Assembly: GCA_017416055.1 (NCBI GenBank)
Contig: JAFQDI010000054.1
Coordinates: 1 to 12,031 of the forward strand
Origin: Lachnospiraceae bacterium
Lineage (GTDB): Bacteria > Bacillota_A > Clostridia > Lachnospirales > Lachnospiraceae
DNA: 12,031 nt
Direction of reading: 5' to 3'
Shown here in pieces: positions 1 to 7,801 of this stretch; within the stretch, counting starts at the first letter, position 1, and the number at the start of each line of letters is the position of its first letter. Made by a program: the position numbers and the translations under genes. The notes beneath the pieces are model-generated. The model was not told the DNA's origin. It ran no database searches and was given only the letters and a program-made list of their open reading frames with translations.

Positions 1-1
1 A

Positions 2-253
2 CCGGCTGTTTTTCTCTGCTGCGGATTCGTGCTCATCAATCAACTGCTGGCGAGAGTGATTCACAAGGTGTGTAAGATCGATCTGGTGACTGCAATGCTG
101 TCAACCTCGGCGGGAGGCGCATCGGAATCCGCACTGGTGGCGGCAGATTTCGGAGCGGATCCGTCAATTGTATCGGTGCTTCAAATTAGCCGTATGGTTT
201 GTACTACTGCGTTTTATCCGCTGGTTGTACAGTTGCTGTATCAGCTGCTGTGA
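2..253 (+). CDS. AbrB-family membrane protein, C-terminal end (5' truncated by window)
   Basis: The frame is open from the first bases of the window and ends at TGA 251-253, so only the last 83 or so residues are visible and the start lies upstream. The visible part is hydrophobic with a conserved-looking stretch STSAGGASESALVAADFGAD followed by a leucine/valine-rich terminal helix. This matches my memory of the C-terminal repeat of the AbrB/PF05145 family (P/AGG..E.AL.A...GAD...V..LQ..R), polytopic inner-membrane proteins often mis-named transcriptional regulators; they are unrelated to the B. subtilis AbrB DNA-binding protein. The substrate is not known. A GTG at 29 is in frame, but it is internal to the homologous region and unlikely to be the start. 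No strong terminator follows; a weak GGAAT/ATTCC stem at 279-295 has no T-run. Confidence 0.72.
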   Translation, partial: PAVFLCCGFVLINQLLARVIHKVCKIDLVTAMLSTSAGGASESALVAADFGADPSIVSVLQISRMVCTTAFYPLVVQLLYQLL

Positions 254-375
254 GCTTGTTGCAAAAGGAATCTTTTGGGGAATGATAAAAATTCCGAAAA
301 AATTACGGAAAACAAAGCGTGATTCTGGAAAACAATGTCGAAAATGCAGAAAAATCAAAAAAGGGGAGCAAACAC

Positions 376-404
376 TTGACAGGTGCGTTGAGTTGTGATA
401 TTCT
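376..404 (+). promoter_or_regulatory. Predicted sigma-A promoter of the ilv operon
   Basis: A perfect -35 TTGACA at 376-381 is followed by a 17-bp spacer and a -10 TATTCT at 399-404, predicting transcription start near 410-412. It is the best promoter match between the upstream gene and ilvN. If it is the operative promoter, the leader is only about 175 nt to the ilvN start and has about 55 nt before the T-box-like element. A weaker alternative further upstream is TTGCAA 259-264 with TGATAA 283-288 (18 bp). Confidence 0.6.
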
Positions 405-410
405 GTCTCA

Positions 411-529
411 AAATCGTTCTTCACAGAGACAAAATCATTCATACGTAAATGCAGTGAAGGCAATGAGAGTGGTGTCGCGAAGATTAGCCTTCGTCTCTTG
501 GAATGGGAGACGGAGGCTTTCATATTTTT
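411..529 (+). promoter_or_regulatory. T-box-like leader (antiterminator/terminator switch) controlling ilvNCD
   Basis: T-box leaders sense uncharged tRNA and permit readthrough into amino acid genes. Positions 463-480 resemble the conserved T-box: GAGAG (465-469), a seven-base bulge TGGTGTC (470-476), then GCG (477-479). GAGAG can pair with CTCTT 495-499 and GCG with CGT 492-494, forming an antiterminator that shares bases 492-497 with the terminator stem, so the two are mutually exclusive. The TGG(T) bulge could pair with the CCA end of a tRNA with discriminator A, as expected for Ile, Val or Leu tRNAs. Two points are atypical. The bulge has GT where the consensus is AC (TGGNACC). I also see no canonical stem I with its AGTA/specifier-loop signatures, and the region upstream is A-rich and short. 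The tRNA sensed is therefore unassigned. Confidence 0.66.
486..529 (+). terminator. Regulated intrinsic terminator of the ilv leader
   Basis: AGCCTTCGTCTC (486-497) pairs with GAGACGGAGGCT (507-518) as a 12-bp stem with one T-G pair and a 9-base loop. The tail TTTCATATTTTT at 518-529 is T-rich. The 5' arm overlaps the 3' arm of the antiterminator, which is what makes it conditional. Confidence 0.82.
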
Positions 530-585
530 AAAGGAAGGAACACGCAGATGAGTGCGGGTTCGGTGTCCACATATGGGAGGAACTT

Positions 586-2158
<1,573 letters not shown>

Positions 2159-2172
2159 TCCGGGAGGAAGTT

Positions 2173-3837
2173 ATGGAATTACGTAGTGCAAATGTCACCC
2201 AGGGCGTTGAGCGTGCGCCGAACCGCAGTCTGTTCTACGCCATGGGATATACGAAGGAAGAGCTGGATCGTCCGCTGATCGGCGTAGTGAGCGCCCACAG
2301 CGAGATCGTTCCCGGTCACTTCCATCTGGATAAAATCACCGAGGCCGTGAAGGCCGGCGTTCGCATGGCCGGTGGAACCCCGATCATGGTTCCTGCCATC
2401 GGCGTGTGCGACGGTATCGCTATGGGACACATCGGAATGAAATATTCCTTGGCGAGCCGTGAGTTGATCGCGGACAGTGTGGAGACCATGGCCATGGCCC
2501 ACCAGTTCGACGGTCTGGTGCTGGTGCCCAACTGTGACAAGATCGTTCCCGGCATGGTGATGGCGGCGGTTCGCATGAACATCCCCGCTGTCGTGTGCAG
2601 TGGCGGCCCCATGATGGCCGGTCTGTACAATGGCGAGGAGGTTTCTCTGTCGAAGCTGTTCGAGGCGGTTGGAGCGAGAAAGGCTGATCTGATCGATGAC
2701 GCGAAGCTTCACGAGTGCGAGACCGGTGCATGTCCCGGCTGCGGAAGCTGTGCGGGTATGTATACCGCAAACAGTATGAACTGTCTGTGCGAGTCCATGG
2801 GTATTGCCCTCCCCGGCAATGGTTCCATCCCTGCAGTCCACTCCGGTCGTATGCAACTGGCAAAGCACGCCGGCATGGCGATCATGGAACTGGTGAAGAA
2901 GGACATCAAGGCTCGAGATATTATCAATGAAAAATCCATCCGCAATGCCCTTGCCTGCGACATGGCACTGGGCTGCAGCTCCAACAGTGTGCTGCATCTG
3001 TTGGCGATTGCCAATGAGGCGGGTGTGGAGCTGAATCTGAACCTGTTCAACGAGATGAGTGAGAAGATTCCGAACCTCTGTCATCTGGCACCGGCAGGCC
3101 CCACCCACATGCAGGATCTGTTCCTGGCAGGCGGTGTGGCGGCAGTACAGTCCGAGCTGGTGAAAGGCGGTCATCTGGACACATCCGTGATCACCGCGAC
3201 CGGAAAGACACTGGCAGAAAACATTGAGGGCGCGTATGTAAAGAATTACAACGCGATCCGCCCCATCGACAATCCCTACAGCGCGACCGGTGGAATCCAG
3301 ATCCTTTGGGGCAATATCGCTCCCGACGGCTGTGTGGTAAAGCGCAGTGCAGTTGCGCCTGAGATGTTAAAGCACAGTGGCCCTGCCCGCGTCTTCAACA
3401 GCGAGGACGAGGCAATCCAAGCCATCTACAACGGAAAGATCGTGGACGGCGATGTTGTCGTGATCCGCTACGAGGGTCCCAAGGGTGGCCCCGGTATGCG
3501 TGAGATGCTCAATCCCACCAGTGCTCTGGCGGGCATGAATCTGGACAAGACCGTTGCCCTGATCACCGACGGACGTTTCAGCGGTGCGAGCCGCGGCGCA
3601 TCCATCGGTCACGTGGCTCCCGAGGCGGCTTCCGGCGGTCCCATCGGACTGATCGAGGAGGGCGACATCATCACCATCAATATCCCTGACGCGCAGATCA
3701 ATGTGGAAGTCAGTGATGAGGTGCTGGCGGCCAGAAAGGCAGCCTACGTTCAGCCTGAGCCGAATATTAAGAGCGGCTGGCTGGCGAGATATGCAAGATT
3801 GGTGAGCGGCGCGAATGTCGGAGCAGTGCTCAAGTAA
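2173..3837 (+). CDS. ilvD: Dihydroxy-acid dehydratase
   Basis: 554 residues, the usual length. The enzyme dehydrates 2,3-dihydroxy-isovalerate and 2,3-dihydroxy-3-methylvalerate to 2-oxo acids, the last common step before transamination. Fe-S cysteine motifs are visible: NCDK with C121 and CPGCGSC ending at C193. CDGIAMGH is at 79-86. Where [2Fe-2S] dehydratases have a cysteine (PCN), this protein has P47-G48-H49, as in the oxygen-labile [4Fe-4S] E. coli type, which suits a strict anaerobe; this cluster assignment is inference. The C-terminal [11 protein letters not shown] carries the conserved serine motif, and [16 protein letters not shown] follows. The ATG at 2173 has GGGAGGAA at 2162-2169. 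It is the last ilv gene before the accessory block. Codon bias matches ilvC. Confidence 0.97.
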   Translation: MELRSANVTQGVERAPNRSLFYAMGYTKEELDRPLIGVVSAHSEIVPGHFHLDKITEAVKAGVRMAGGTPIMVPAIGVCDGIAMGHIGMKYSLASRELIADSVETMAMAHQFDGLVLVPNCDKIVPGMVMAAVRMNIPAVVCSGGPMMAGLYNGEEVSLSKLFEAVGARKADLIDDAKLHECETGACPGCGSCAGMYTANSMNCLCESMGIALPGNGSIPAVHSGRMQLAKHAGMAIMELVKKDIKARDIINEKSIRNALACDMALGCSSNSVLHLLAIANEAGVELNLNLFNEMSEKIPNLCHLAPAGPTHMQDLFLAGGVAAVQSELVKGGHLDTSVITATGKTLAENIEGAYVKNYNAIRPIDNPYSATGGIQILWGNIAPDGCVVKRSAVAPEMLKHSGPARVFNSEDEAIQAIYNGKIVDGDVVVIRYEGPKGGPGMREMLNPTSALAGMNLDKTVALITDGRFSGASRGASIGHVAPEAASGGPIGLIEEGDIITINIPDAQINVEVSDEVLAARKAAYVQPEPNIKSGWLARYARLVSGANVGAVLK

Positions 3838-3854
3838 ATAATTTGGCAAGTGTG

Positions 3855-3896
3855 CGATAAGCTGTAAAATTTTACGTTGAATTTTACAGCTTATCG
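3855..3896. repeat. 17-bp perfect inverted repeat between ilvD and the toxin-antitoxin pair
   Basis: CGATAAGCTGTAAAATT (3855-3871) is repeated exactly inverted at 3880-3896, with an 8-base spacer. Flanking bases 3851-3854 and 3897-3900 could add wobble pairs in RNA. Within it, GTAAAATTTTAC (3864-3875) is itself palindromic. Neither strand has a T-run after the stem, so it is not a standard intrinsic terminator, although it could still attenuate readthrough from ilvD. The right arm overlaps the predicted -35 of the next promoter, so an operator role is plausible. Confidence 0.8.
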
Positions 3897-3909
3897 TGTA
3901 TAATATAAT
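3877..3909 (+). promoter_or_regulatory. Predicted promoter of the toxin-antitoxin pair
   Basis: TTGAAT at 3877-3882 is separated by 16 bp from a consensus TATAAT at 3899-3904. A second overlapping TATAAT lies at 3904-3909 and could use TTTACA 3883-3888 with 15 bp. The -35 region lies in the right half of the large inverted repeat. The predicted leader is about 50 nt to the antitoxin start. Confidence 0.55.
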
Positions 3910-3959
3910 TGTAGATACAGTAGGTGTCAGTAAAATGATTGACCGAAGGGAGAGTGCAT

Positions 3960-4208
3960 ATGCCAAATATTTTACCGGTTTCTGATTTGAGAAATTATAA
4001 TGAAGTTTTGAAAAACTGTCAGGTGGGTGAGCCTGTGTTTCTTACAAAAAACGGGCGAGGCAGATTTGTCGTTTTGGACATTGAAGATTATGAGAGGGAT
4101 CGTGCGGAGAGAAAACTGCTGATGAAGCTCAAAGAGGCTGAAGAGGCGGTGAAGGGCGGAGAAAACTGGCTTAGTTTGGAGGAGTTGAAAGCAGCGTTGG
4201 AGGAATAG
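3960..4208 (+). CDS. Phd/YefM-like antitoxin
   Basis: 82 residues from ATG 3960, which has AAGGGAGA at 3946-3953. A TTG at 3939 in the same frame would add seven residues but lacks a better ribosome site. The N-terminal part (MPNILPVSDLRNYNEVLKN, then EPVFLTKNGRGRFVVLDIEDYE) matches the Phd/YefM fold: a beta strand and helix for DNA binding, then a hairpin with the N-G-[RK] turn. From about residue 43 the protein is charged and helical, ending in SLEELKAALEE, the expected toxin-wrapping tail. It would neutralise the toxin encoded 3 bp downstream and, as in this family, probably represses its own promoter. The palindrome upstream is the obvious candidate operator. Chromosomal pairs of this kind often act in addiction or stress responses; the role here is not shown. 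Confidence 0.85.
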   Translation: MPNILPVSDLRNYNEVLKNCQVGEPVFLTKNGRGRFVVLDIEDYERDRAERKLLMKLKEAEEAVKGGENWLSLEELKAALEE

Positions 4209-4211
4209 CGG

Positions 4212-4511
4212 GTGAAGAAACTGAGAATCAATCCCATGGTAGTTGCGGACCTAAAAGGTATTCGTGACTTTATTGCAGAAGACAACGCTGATAAAGCAAG
4301 AGAGACGACTGAGAAAATTTATAGTGTCTTTGAAAAATTGCAGATGTTTCCAGGGTTAGGTGCGGAACTTTCGAAGCGAGTGAGTTTTGTGACAAACTAT
4401 CTATATCTGGCGTGGAAAGACTATATTATATTATATCAAGTAAAGGACGAGTATATCGAAATTTATCGGGTGATTAGTCGGTATCAGGATATGACCAGAC
4501 TGTTTAATTGA
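4212..4511 (+). CDS. RelE/ParE-superfamily toxin
   Basis: 99 residues from GTG 4212, with GGAGGA at 4199-4204 inside the end of the antitoxin gene; the two frames are 3 bp apart, the normal antitoxin-first arrangement. The sequence has the RelE/ParE layout: LRINPMVVADLKGIRDFIAEDN, a helix with PGLGAEL, the strand YLYLAWKDYIILYQV, then IEIYRVISRYQDMTRLF, which resembles the family's C-terminal R-x-x-H/S-x-x-R-D core. Members either cleave mRNA at the ribosome (RelE) or poison gyrase (ParE); the sequence alone does not say which. The length is typical and the frame is intact, so the pair is probably functional. A weak GTTGT/ACAAC stem with TTT at 4521-4536 follows. Confidence 0.84.
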   Translation: MKKLRINPMVVADLKGIRDFIAEDNADKARETTEKIYSVFEKLQMFPGLGAELSKRVSFVTNYLYLAWKDYIILYQVKDEYIEIYRVISRYQDMTRLFN

Positions 4512-4561
4512 TGCGGTGATGTTGTTGGACAACTTTGAATTTGAAGGGATGTAAATCGAAG

Positions 4562-5356
4562 ATGTATCACGTTGAAGAACACAAATTAAAACTTTCCAAT
4601 ACGATGATAGACTACATTACCTTTGGAAAAGGCAAAAAGCCGTTGATCATGATTCAAGGGCTGAATACCCGTGGTATTAAAGGCGCCGGTATGTCACTGG
4701 CTTATCTGTATCGAATGTTTGCAAAGGATTACAACGTTTATTTGTTTGACCGTAGGCCTGATGTTTGGGAAGGTATAACGGTAAGAGACTTAGCTGCAGA
4801 CATTGCCGATGCCATGGATACATTGAGAATTACAAATGCAGATATCTTGGGTGTATCTCAGGGTGGCATGATTGGGCAGTATCTAGCGATTGACCGACCG
4901 GATTTGGTCCATAAACTTGTTCTTGCGGTGACCCTTTCCAAAAACAATGATACGGTTAAGAATGTAATCAACGACTGGGTTGAAATGACTGAGCAGGGCG
5001 ATATGAAGAAACTTGTGGCGGATATGGCAGTGAAAATGTATTCTGACGAATATGTGAAAAGATACAAACTGTTTATGCCACTGTTAACTATCCTGTAAAA
5101 ACCCAAAGATGTGCATCGTTTCATGATATTGGCAAAGTCCTGCCTTACGTGTAATGCTTATGATGAATTGAATAAAATCCAGTGCCCCGTCTTTGTGATT
5201 GGCGGCAAACGGGATAAGGTAGTCAGCGCGGATGCATCCGAAGAAATAGCAGAAAAACTCGGTTGTGAAATATTTATGTATGATCATTTGGGCCATGCGG
5301 CATATGAAGAGGCTAAAGATTTTAACCAAAGGGTTTACAATTTCTTGAAGAGATAG
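4562..5356 (+). pseudogene. Alpha/beta hydrolase interrupted by an in-frame TAA
   Basis: Two consecutive stretches in the same frame form one alpha/beta-hydrolase of 264 codons from ATG 4562, with a TAA at 5096-5098 (codon 179). Before the stop come the oxyanion region (LIMIQGLNTRG) and the nucleophile elbow GVSQGG with S99. After it come the acid, D218 in GGKRDKV, and the base, H245 in DHLGHAAYEE. The stop therefore separates the catalytic serine from its Asp and His, and neither part alone should be active. Sequence on both sides reads as good coding sequence, and KPKDVHRFMILAKSCL continues directly after the stop, so the lesion looks recent. Substrate is unknown; the family includes esterases, lipases and haloperoxidase-like enzymes. 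A TTG at 4535 is a less likely start. A sequencing error or readthrough are alternatives. Confidence 0.82.
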
Positions 5357-5379
5357 ACAAATTGGACTTGAATGAGGTG

Positions 5380-5610
5380 ATGAACTTGAACTCCCACAGA
5401 AAGAAAATGACTGCACCGATCGTAGTTACAGTCATGATGATCCTTTATTATGTTGTGTACTTTGGCTTTCTAGTCACACTGCTTGACGGGGTGTGGAAAT
5501 ATGCATTAGGCATTATTCCCCTTGCATTTTCGGCAGTGATGGTCAAAGTTTGCATAGAAAGAATAAATGAAATAAAGAGAGGCGAAGAAGATGATCTTAG
5601 TAAATACTGA
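5380..5610 (+). CDS. Small two-TM membrane protein overlapping ybjQ-like gene
   Basis: 76 residues from ATG 5380. The start is uncertain: TTG 5362 and ATG 5407 are in frame, and none has an ideal ribosome site. A basic N-terminus (SHRKK) precedes two hydrophobic segments, about residues 12-35 (APIVVTVMMILYYVVYFGFL) and 40-58 (YALGIIPLAFSAVMVKVC), then a charged cytoplasmic-looking tail ending GEEDDLSKY. I recall similar short proteins ending in this acidic motif beside YbjQ-family genes in clostridia, but cannot verify it here. The last 20 bases overlap the next gene, so the two are translationally coupled. Function is unknown. Confidence 0.72.
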   Translation: MNLNSHRKKMTAPIVVTVMMILYYVVYFGFLVTLLDGVWKYALGIIPLAFSAVMVKVCIERINEIKRGEEDDLSKY

Positions 5611-5908
5611 TTACATTAGCGGAAAAGAATTAGAGATGTTAGGACTTGTGAAAGGAAGCACCATCCAATCAAAGAATATTGGTAAGGATATTACGCAGAG
5701 TTTTAAGACGCTGGTAGGCGGAGAATTGAAAGCATACAACGAGATGATGAACGAAGCGCGCGCACTCGCCACAAAGAGAATGGTTTCGGAAGCCGAAGAA
5801 CTCGGAGCCGATGCGATTGTAAACATTCGTTATGCGTCCTCTGCGATTATGCAGGGTGCGGCAGAGGTGATTGCATACGGTACGGCGGTCAAGTTTGTTG
5901 ATAAGTAA
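5591..5908 (+). CDS. YbjQ/UPF0145 family protein
   Basis: 105 residues, the normal length of the YbjQ (UPF0145, DUF74) family, a small pentamer-forming fold sometimes labelled heavy-metal binding. Matching features are the N-terminal MILVNTDYISGKELEMLGLVKGSTI, the central ITQSFKTLVGGELKAYNEMM, the helix RALATKRMVSEAEELGADAIVNIRYA, and the closing AEVIAYGTAVKF. The ATG at 5591 follows AGAGAGG (about 5576-5582) and overlaps the upstream membrane-protein gene by 20 bp. The biochemical role of the family is not well established, so no reaction is assigned. Frame and conserved glycines are intact. Confidence 0.9.
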   Translation: MILVNTDYISGKELEMLGLVKGSTIQSKNIGKDITQSFKTLVGGELKAYNEMMNEARALATKRMVSEAEELGADAIVNIRYASSAIMQGAAEVIAYGTAVKFVDK

Positions 5909-5927
5909 ACAAATTTCACGGAGTTTT

Positions 5928-5945
5928 CCGAAAGGAGGATTTCGG
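5928..5945 (+). other. Small hairpin with a Shine-Dalgarno-like loop and no gene behind it
   Basis: CCGAAA (5928-5933) and TTTCGG (5940-5945) form a 6-bp stem whose loop is GGAGGA (5934-5939). No ATG, GTG or TTG start with a usable frame follows at normal spacing and no T-run follows the stem, so it is neither an obvious ribosome site nor a terminator. It may be a remnant of a lost gene start. Confidence 0.4.
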
Positions 5946-5999
5946 GAAAGAATATATTTACAGAAATAGAAAAGGGAAAGAAGTATTCATTTATCTGAA

Positions 6000-6016
6000 A
6001 CTGTTAGTATAACAGT
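6000..6016. repeat. Short perfect inverted repeat, operator-like
   Basis: ACTGTTA-GTA-TAACAGT is a 7-bp perfect inverted repeat with a 3-base centre, lying in the 220-bp non-coding stretch between the ybjQ-like gene and the next gene, about 85 bp upstream of that gene's promoter. Size and symmetry fit a dimeric regulator site; no regulator gene is adjacent. Confidence 0.45.
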
Positions 6017-6079
6017 AGGCAACGTTGGTCTCATTTTGTTTACGTATATTATACCACAATTCGGTTCAAATTTCAATTC

Positions 6080-6108
6080 TTGTAATTGCACAGGAATCGA
6101 CATATAAT
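6080..6108 (+). promoter_or_regulatory. Predicted promoter of the 6129-6958 pair
   Basis: TTGTAA at 6080-6085, a 17-bp spacer and a consensus TATAAT at 6103-6108. The predicted start near 6115 falls just before the ribosome site GGAGGTGG (6117-6124), giving a very short leader. A weaker upstream alternative is TTGGTC 6025-6030 with TATTAT 6047-6052. Confidence 0.6.
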
Positions 6109-6128
6109 GGAAGACCGGAGGTGGTATT

Positions 6129-6722
6129 ATGTATTATCATGCAACGAATGTGAAGGGGATTACTCAGCTTGTCCCCAGCGTATCGAGTAACTTGAAACCG
6201 CTGGTGTATTTTACGACCAAGCGGGAAAACTCGCTGGTATATCTGACCAATGCCGTTGAGAAGTATTGCAAAGAGATCGGATATCAGCACACGGGCAGAT
6301 ATTACAAATGGAACAGCTATGGTTTTGATGTGAGCGGAAAGCTTATTTTGTGGGAATACTGGCCGGATGCGATGAAGGAAACATACGCAGGTATGGCGGG
6401 ATATATTTATTATACCGCGAATATTCCGACGGAAAATGCGATCAATGGAATTCCCTTTGGCGTGAGTTGTTCCGAGTCGGTTCAAATTGATGGGTTCGAG
6501 TATGTACCGGATGCCTATGAGGCATTGCAGGAGGCAGCAGAACGGGGATTGATCTGCATTCGAAATTATCATGAGAATAGCGAGAAAAAGATAGAGCAAA
6601 TAAGGCGTTTGGTGCAAAGGGAATATATGACAGCGCAGCAATTTCCAGAATATAAATTGTTTTTGGAAGCGAAGTTTGCGGATATTTTAGCACTGGAGAA
6701 AATGGAGAGATTTGCCGAATGA
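6129..6722 (+). CDS. Uncharacterised protein, 197 aa
   Basis: An intact frame with a strong ribosome site (GGAGGTGG 6117-6124) and its own promoter. I do not recognise a named family. The N-terminus MYYHATNVKGITQLVP followed by PLVYFTTKRENSLVYLTNAV has an early YH-A-T strand and a second strand with VYFTT, a layout superficially like ADP-ribosyltransferase-like folds, but I cannot identify a convincing catalytic glutamate, so this is only a hint. The middle is rich in Tyr and Trp (YYKWNSYGF, ILWEYWPDAMKETYAGMAGYIYY), and the last 65 residues look helical and charged. No signal peptide or TM segment is present, so it is probably cytoplasmic. Its stop overlaps the start of the next gene by 4 bp (ATGA), so the two are translationally coupled. 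Confidence 0.75.
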   Translation: MYYHATNVKGITQLVPSVSSNLKPLVYFTTKRENSLVYLTNAVEKYCKEIGYQHTGRYYKWNSYGFDVSGKLILWEYWPDAMKETYAGMAGYIYYTANIPTENAINGIPFGVSCSESVQIDGFEYVPDAYEALQEAAERGLICIRNYHENSEKKIEQIRRLVQREYMTAQQFPEYKLFLEAKFADILALEKMERFAE

Positions 6723-6958
6723 AAAAGAAACCAATCGTTATCACATTGCTTATAGTAGGAATTGCGCTTGTGTGTCTGTCCCTTATTCTTGCGGTTGTCG
6801 CAACCGCGAACAAAGACATCATCGGCGGTGCAGACTGGCCTACGTTTACTTATGTATTCTTCTATGAAAACAGAGGAATGTATTCCACGCTTGCATGTTG
6901 CGGAGTGATTTCTGTTATCGTAGCTGCAGTTGTTGGAGTGCGAAAAAAGAAACGGTGA
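6719..6958 (+). CDS. Small two-TM protein coupled to the 6129 gene
   Basis: 79 residues from ATG 6719, whose first four bases overlap the stop of the gene before it, a classic coupling arrangement. A basic start (MKKK) leads into a hydrophobic segment at about residues 6-28 (VITLLIVGIALVCLSLILAVV). A roughly 27-residue polar/aromatic loop (GGADWPTFTYVFFYENRG) follows, then a second segment at about 56-74 and a basic end RKKKR. Both termini are expected inside the cell. No family was recognised. Coupling suggests that the product acts with the soluble partner upstream. Confidence 0.72.
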   Translation: MKKKPIVITLLIVGIALVCLSLILAVVATANKDIIGGADWPTFTYVFFYENRGMYSTLACCGVISVIVAAVVGVRKKKR

Positions 6959-7029
6959 CTTGACAGAATGATGTGAGATGATTAACTCTGCTATATACTA
7001 CACTACAATACGGAATGCCGGAGGCGATG

Positions 7030-7784
7030 ATGAGTAAACAAAATATATATGATGATCAGCAGTTTTTGAATATTTTAAAACCCTCAGGAGTATAGAGGTC
7101 AACTTTAATGACTGTCTGGAAACGCCTGTTTTGTTGGCAATGCTTCCGGATTTGGCAGGTAAGCATGTGTTGGATATCGGTTGCGGTATGGGACACCATG
7201 CGAAACAGTATTCAAATATGGGTGCGGAGACTGTACTGGGGATTGATATTTCAGAGAAAATGTTGGAGTATGCAAGGAATCACCATTACGCCGAAAACAT
7301 TGTTTATCGTCAAATGGCATTGGAGGATATTGGGTGTCTGAAGGAAGAATTTGATGTGGTTACCAGTTCGTTAGTATTTGATTATGCGGAGGATCTGGAC
7401 CAGTTGATGAAAGATGTAAATGGCATCATGAAAGATAATGCTCACTTTGTATTTAGTATATCCCACCCGATGGTAACTGCGTATGACGGAGAGTATCCCA
7501 AGTTTACCTGTGCAGAATCGGGGGAACGGATTTATGCAAATGTCAGAAATTACTTCGTTGAAGGTAAGCGGACAATCAATCGGGTTGTGGATAAGTATGA
7601 GTTTTATCACAGGACATTTTCCAGCATGGTGAATTCTCTGATAAAGGCGGGATTCCTTATCGAGGAGTGTAGGGAATCATGTGCATCTGAGAAATTGAGA
7701 AACGAATATCCGAATAAATTTGGGGGTACGATACATCGGCCGGAATTCCTGTTTTTCAAATGTAGAAAAGCATCATTGGCCTAA
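7030..7784 (+). pseudogene. Class I SAM-dependent methyltransferase with a frameshift near the start
   Basis: ATG 7030 has GGAGG at 7020-7024 and reads MSKQNIYDDQQF, but this frame stops at TAG 7093-7095. The homologous continuation, FEYFKTLRSIEVNFNDCLETP, lies in another frame that is open from 7056 to the TAA at 7782-7784. The switch falls at the five-T run 7063-7067; one extra T would restore a single 251-residue protein. The body has the SAM-binding motif VLDIGCGMGHH (D at 7173-7175), then the acidic strand end GIDIS and ALEDI, so the Rossmann core is intact. Initiation from TTG 7131 or ATG 7140 would lack about 35 N-terminal residues that normally cap the SAM site. The substrate is unknown. 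Possible explanations are a decayed gene, slippage-controlled expression or a base missed in sequencing. Confidence 0.8.
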
Positions 7785-7801
7785 GAGGAAGAGGTGACAA
7801 A

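Noticed and set aside
462..531. Leader peptide MRVVSRRLAFV... as a classical attenuator
   Set aside because: ATG 463 sits only about 3 nt from its SD-like AAGG, the frame runs through the terminator itself, and it has no run of Ile, Leu or Val codons; the T-box-like pairing explains the region better.
2179..3174. 331-codon open frame on the minus strand inside ilvD
   Set aside because: Same cause as in ilvC: biased GC-rich codons leave few antisense stops. The product is His/Gln-rich and unlike any family.
3855..3896. Inverted repeat called as a standard intrinsic terminator of ilvD
   Set aside because: No T-run follows on either strand, and the arm overlaps a promoter; it was kept as a repeat or possible operator.
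3367..3966. 199-codon minus-strand frame crossing the ilvD 3' end and the palindrome
   Set aside because: Mostly antisense to ilvD, and its proposed start lies within the toxin-antitoxin leader with no promoter or SD on that strand.
4521..4536. Terminator after the toxin gene
   Set aside because: The stem is only 5 bp (GTTGT/ACAAC) with three Ts; it is too weak to claim.
6960..6999. Promoter with TTGACA 6960-6965 for the first methyltransferase
   Set aside because: The only boxes at correct spacing (TTAACT, 16 bp) are poor, and the better TATACT at 6994-6999 is too far away. An extended TGC-TATATA at 6989-6997 is possible but has no -35; too weak to list as a feature.
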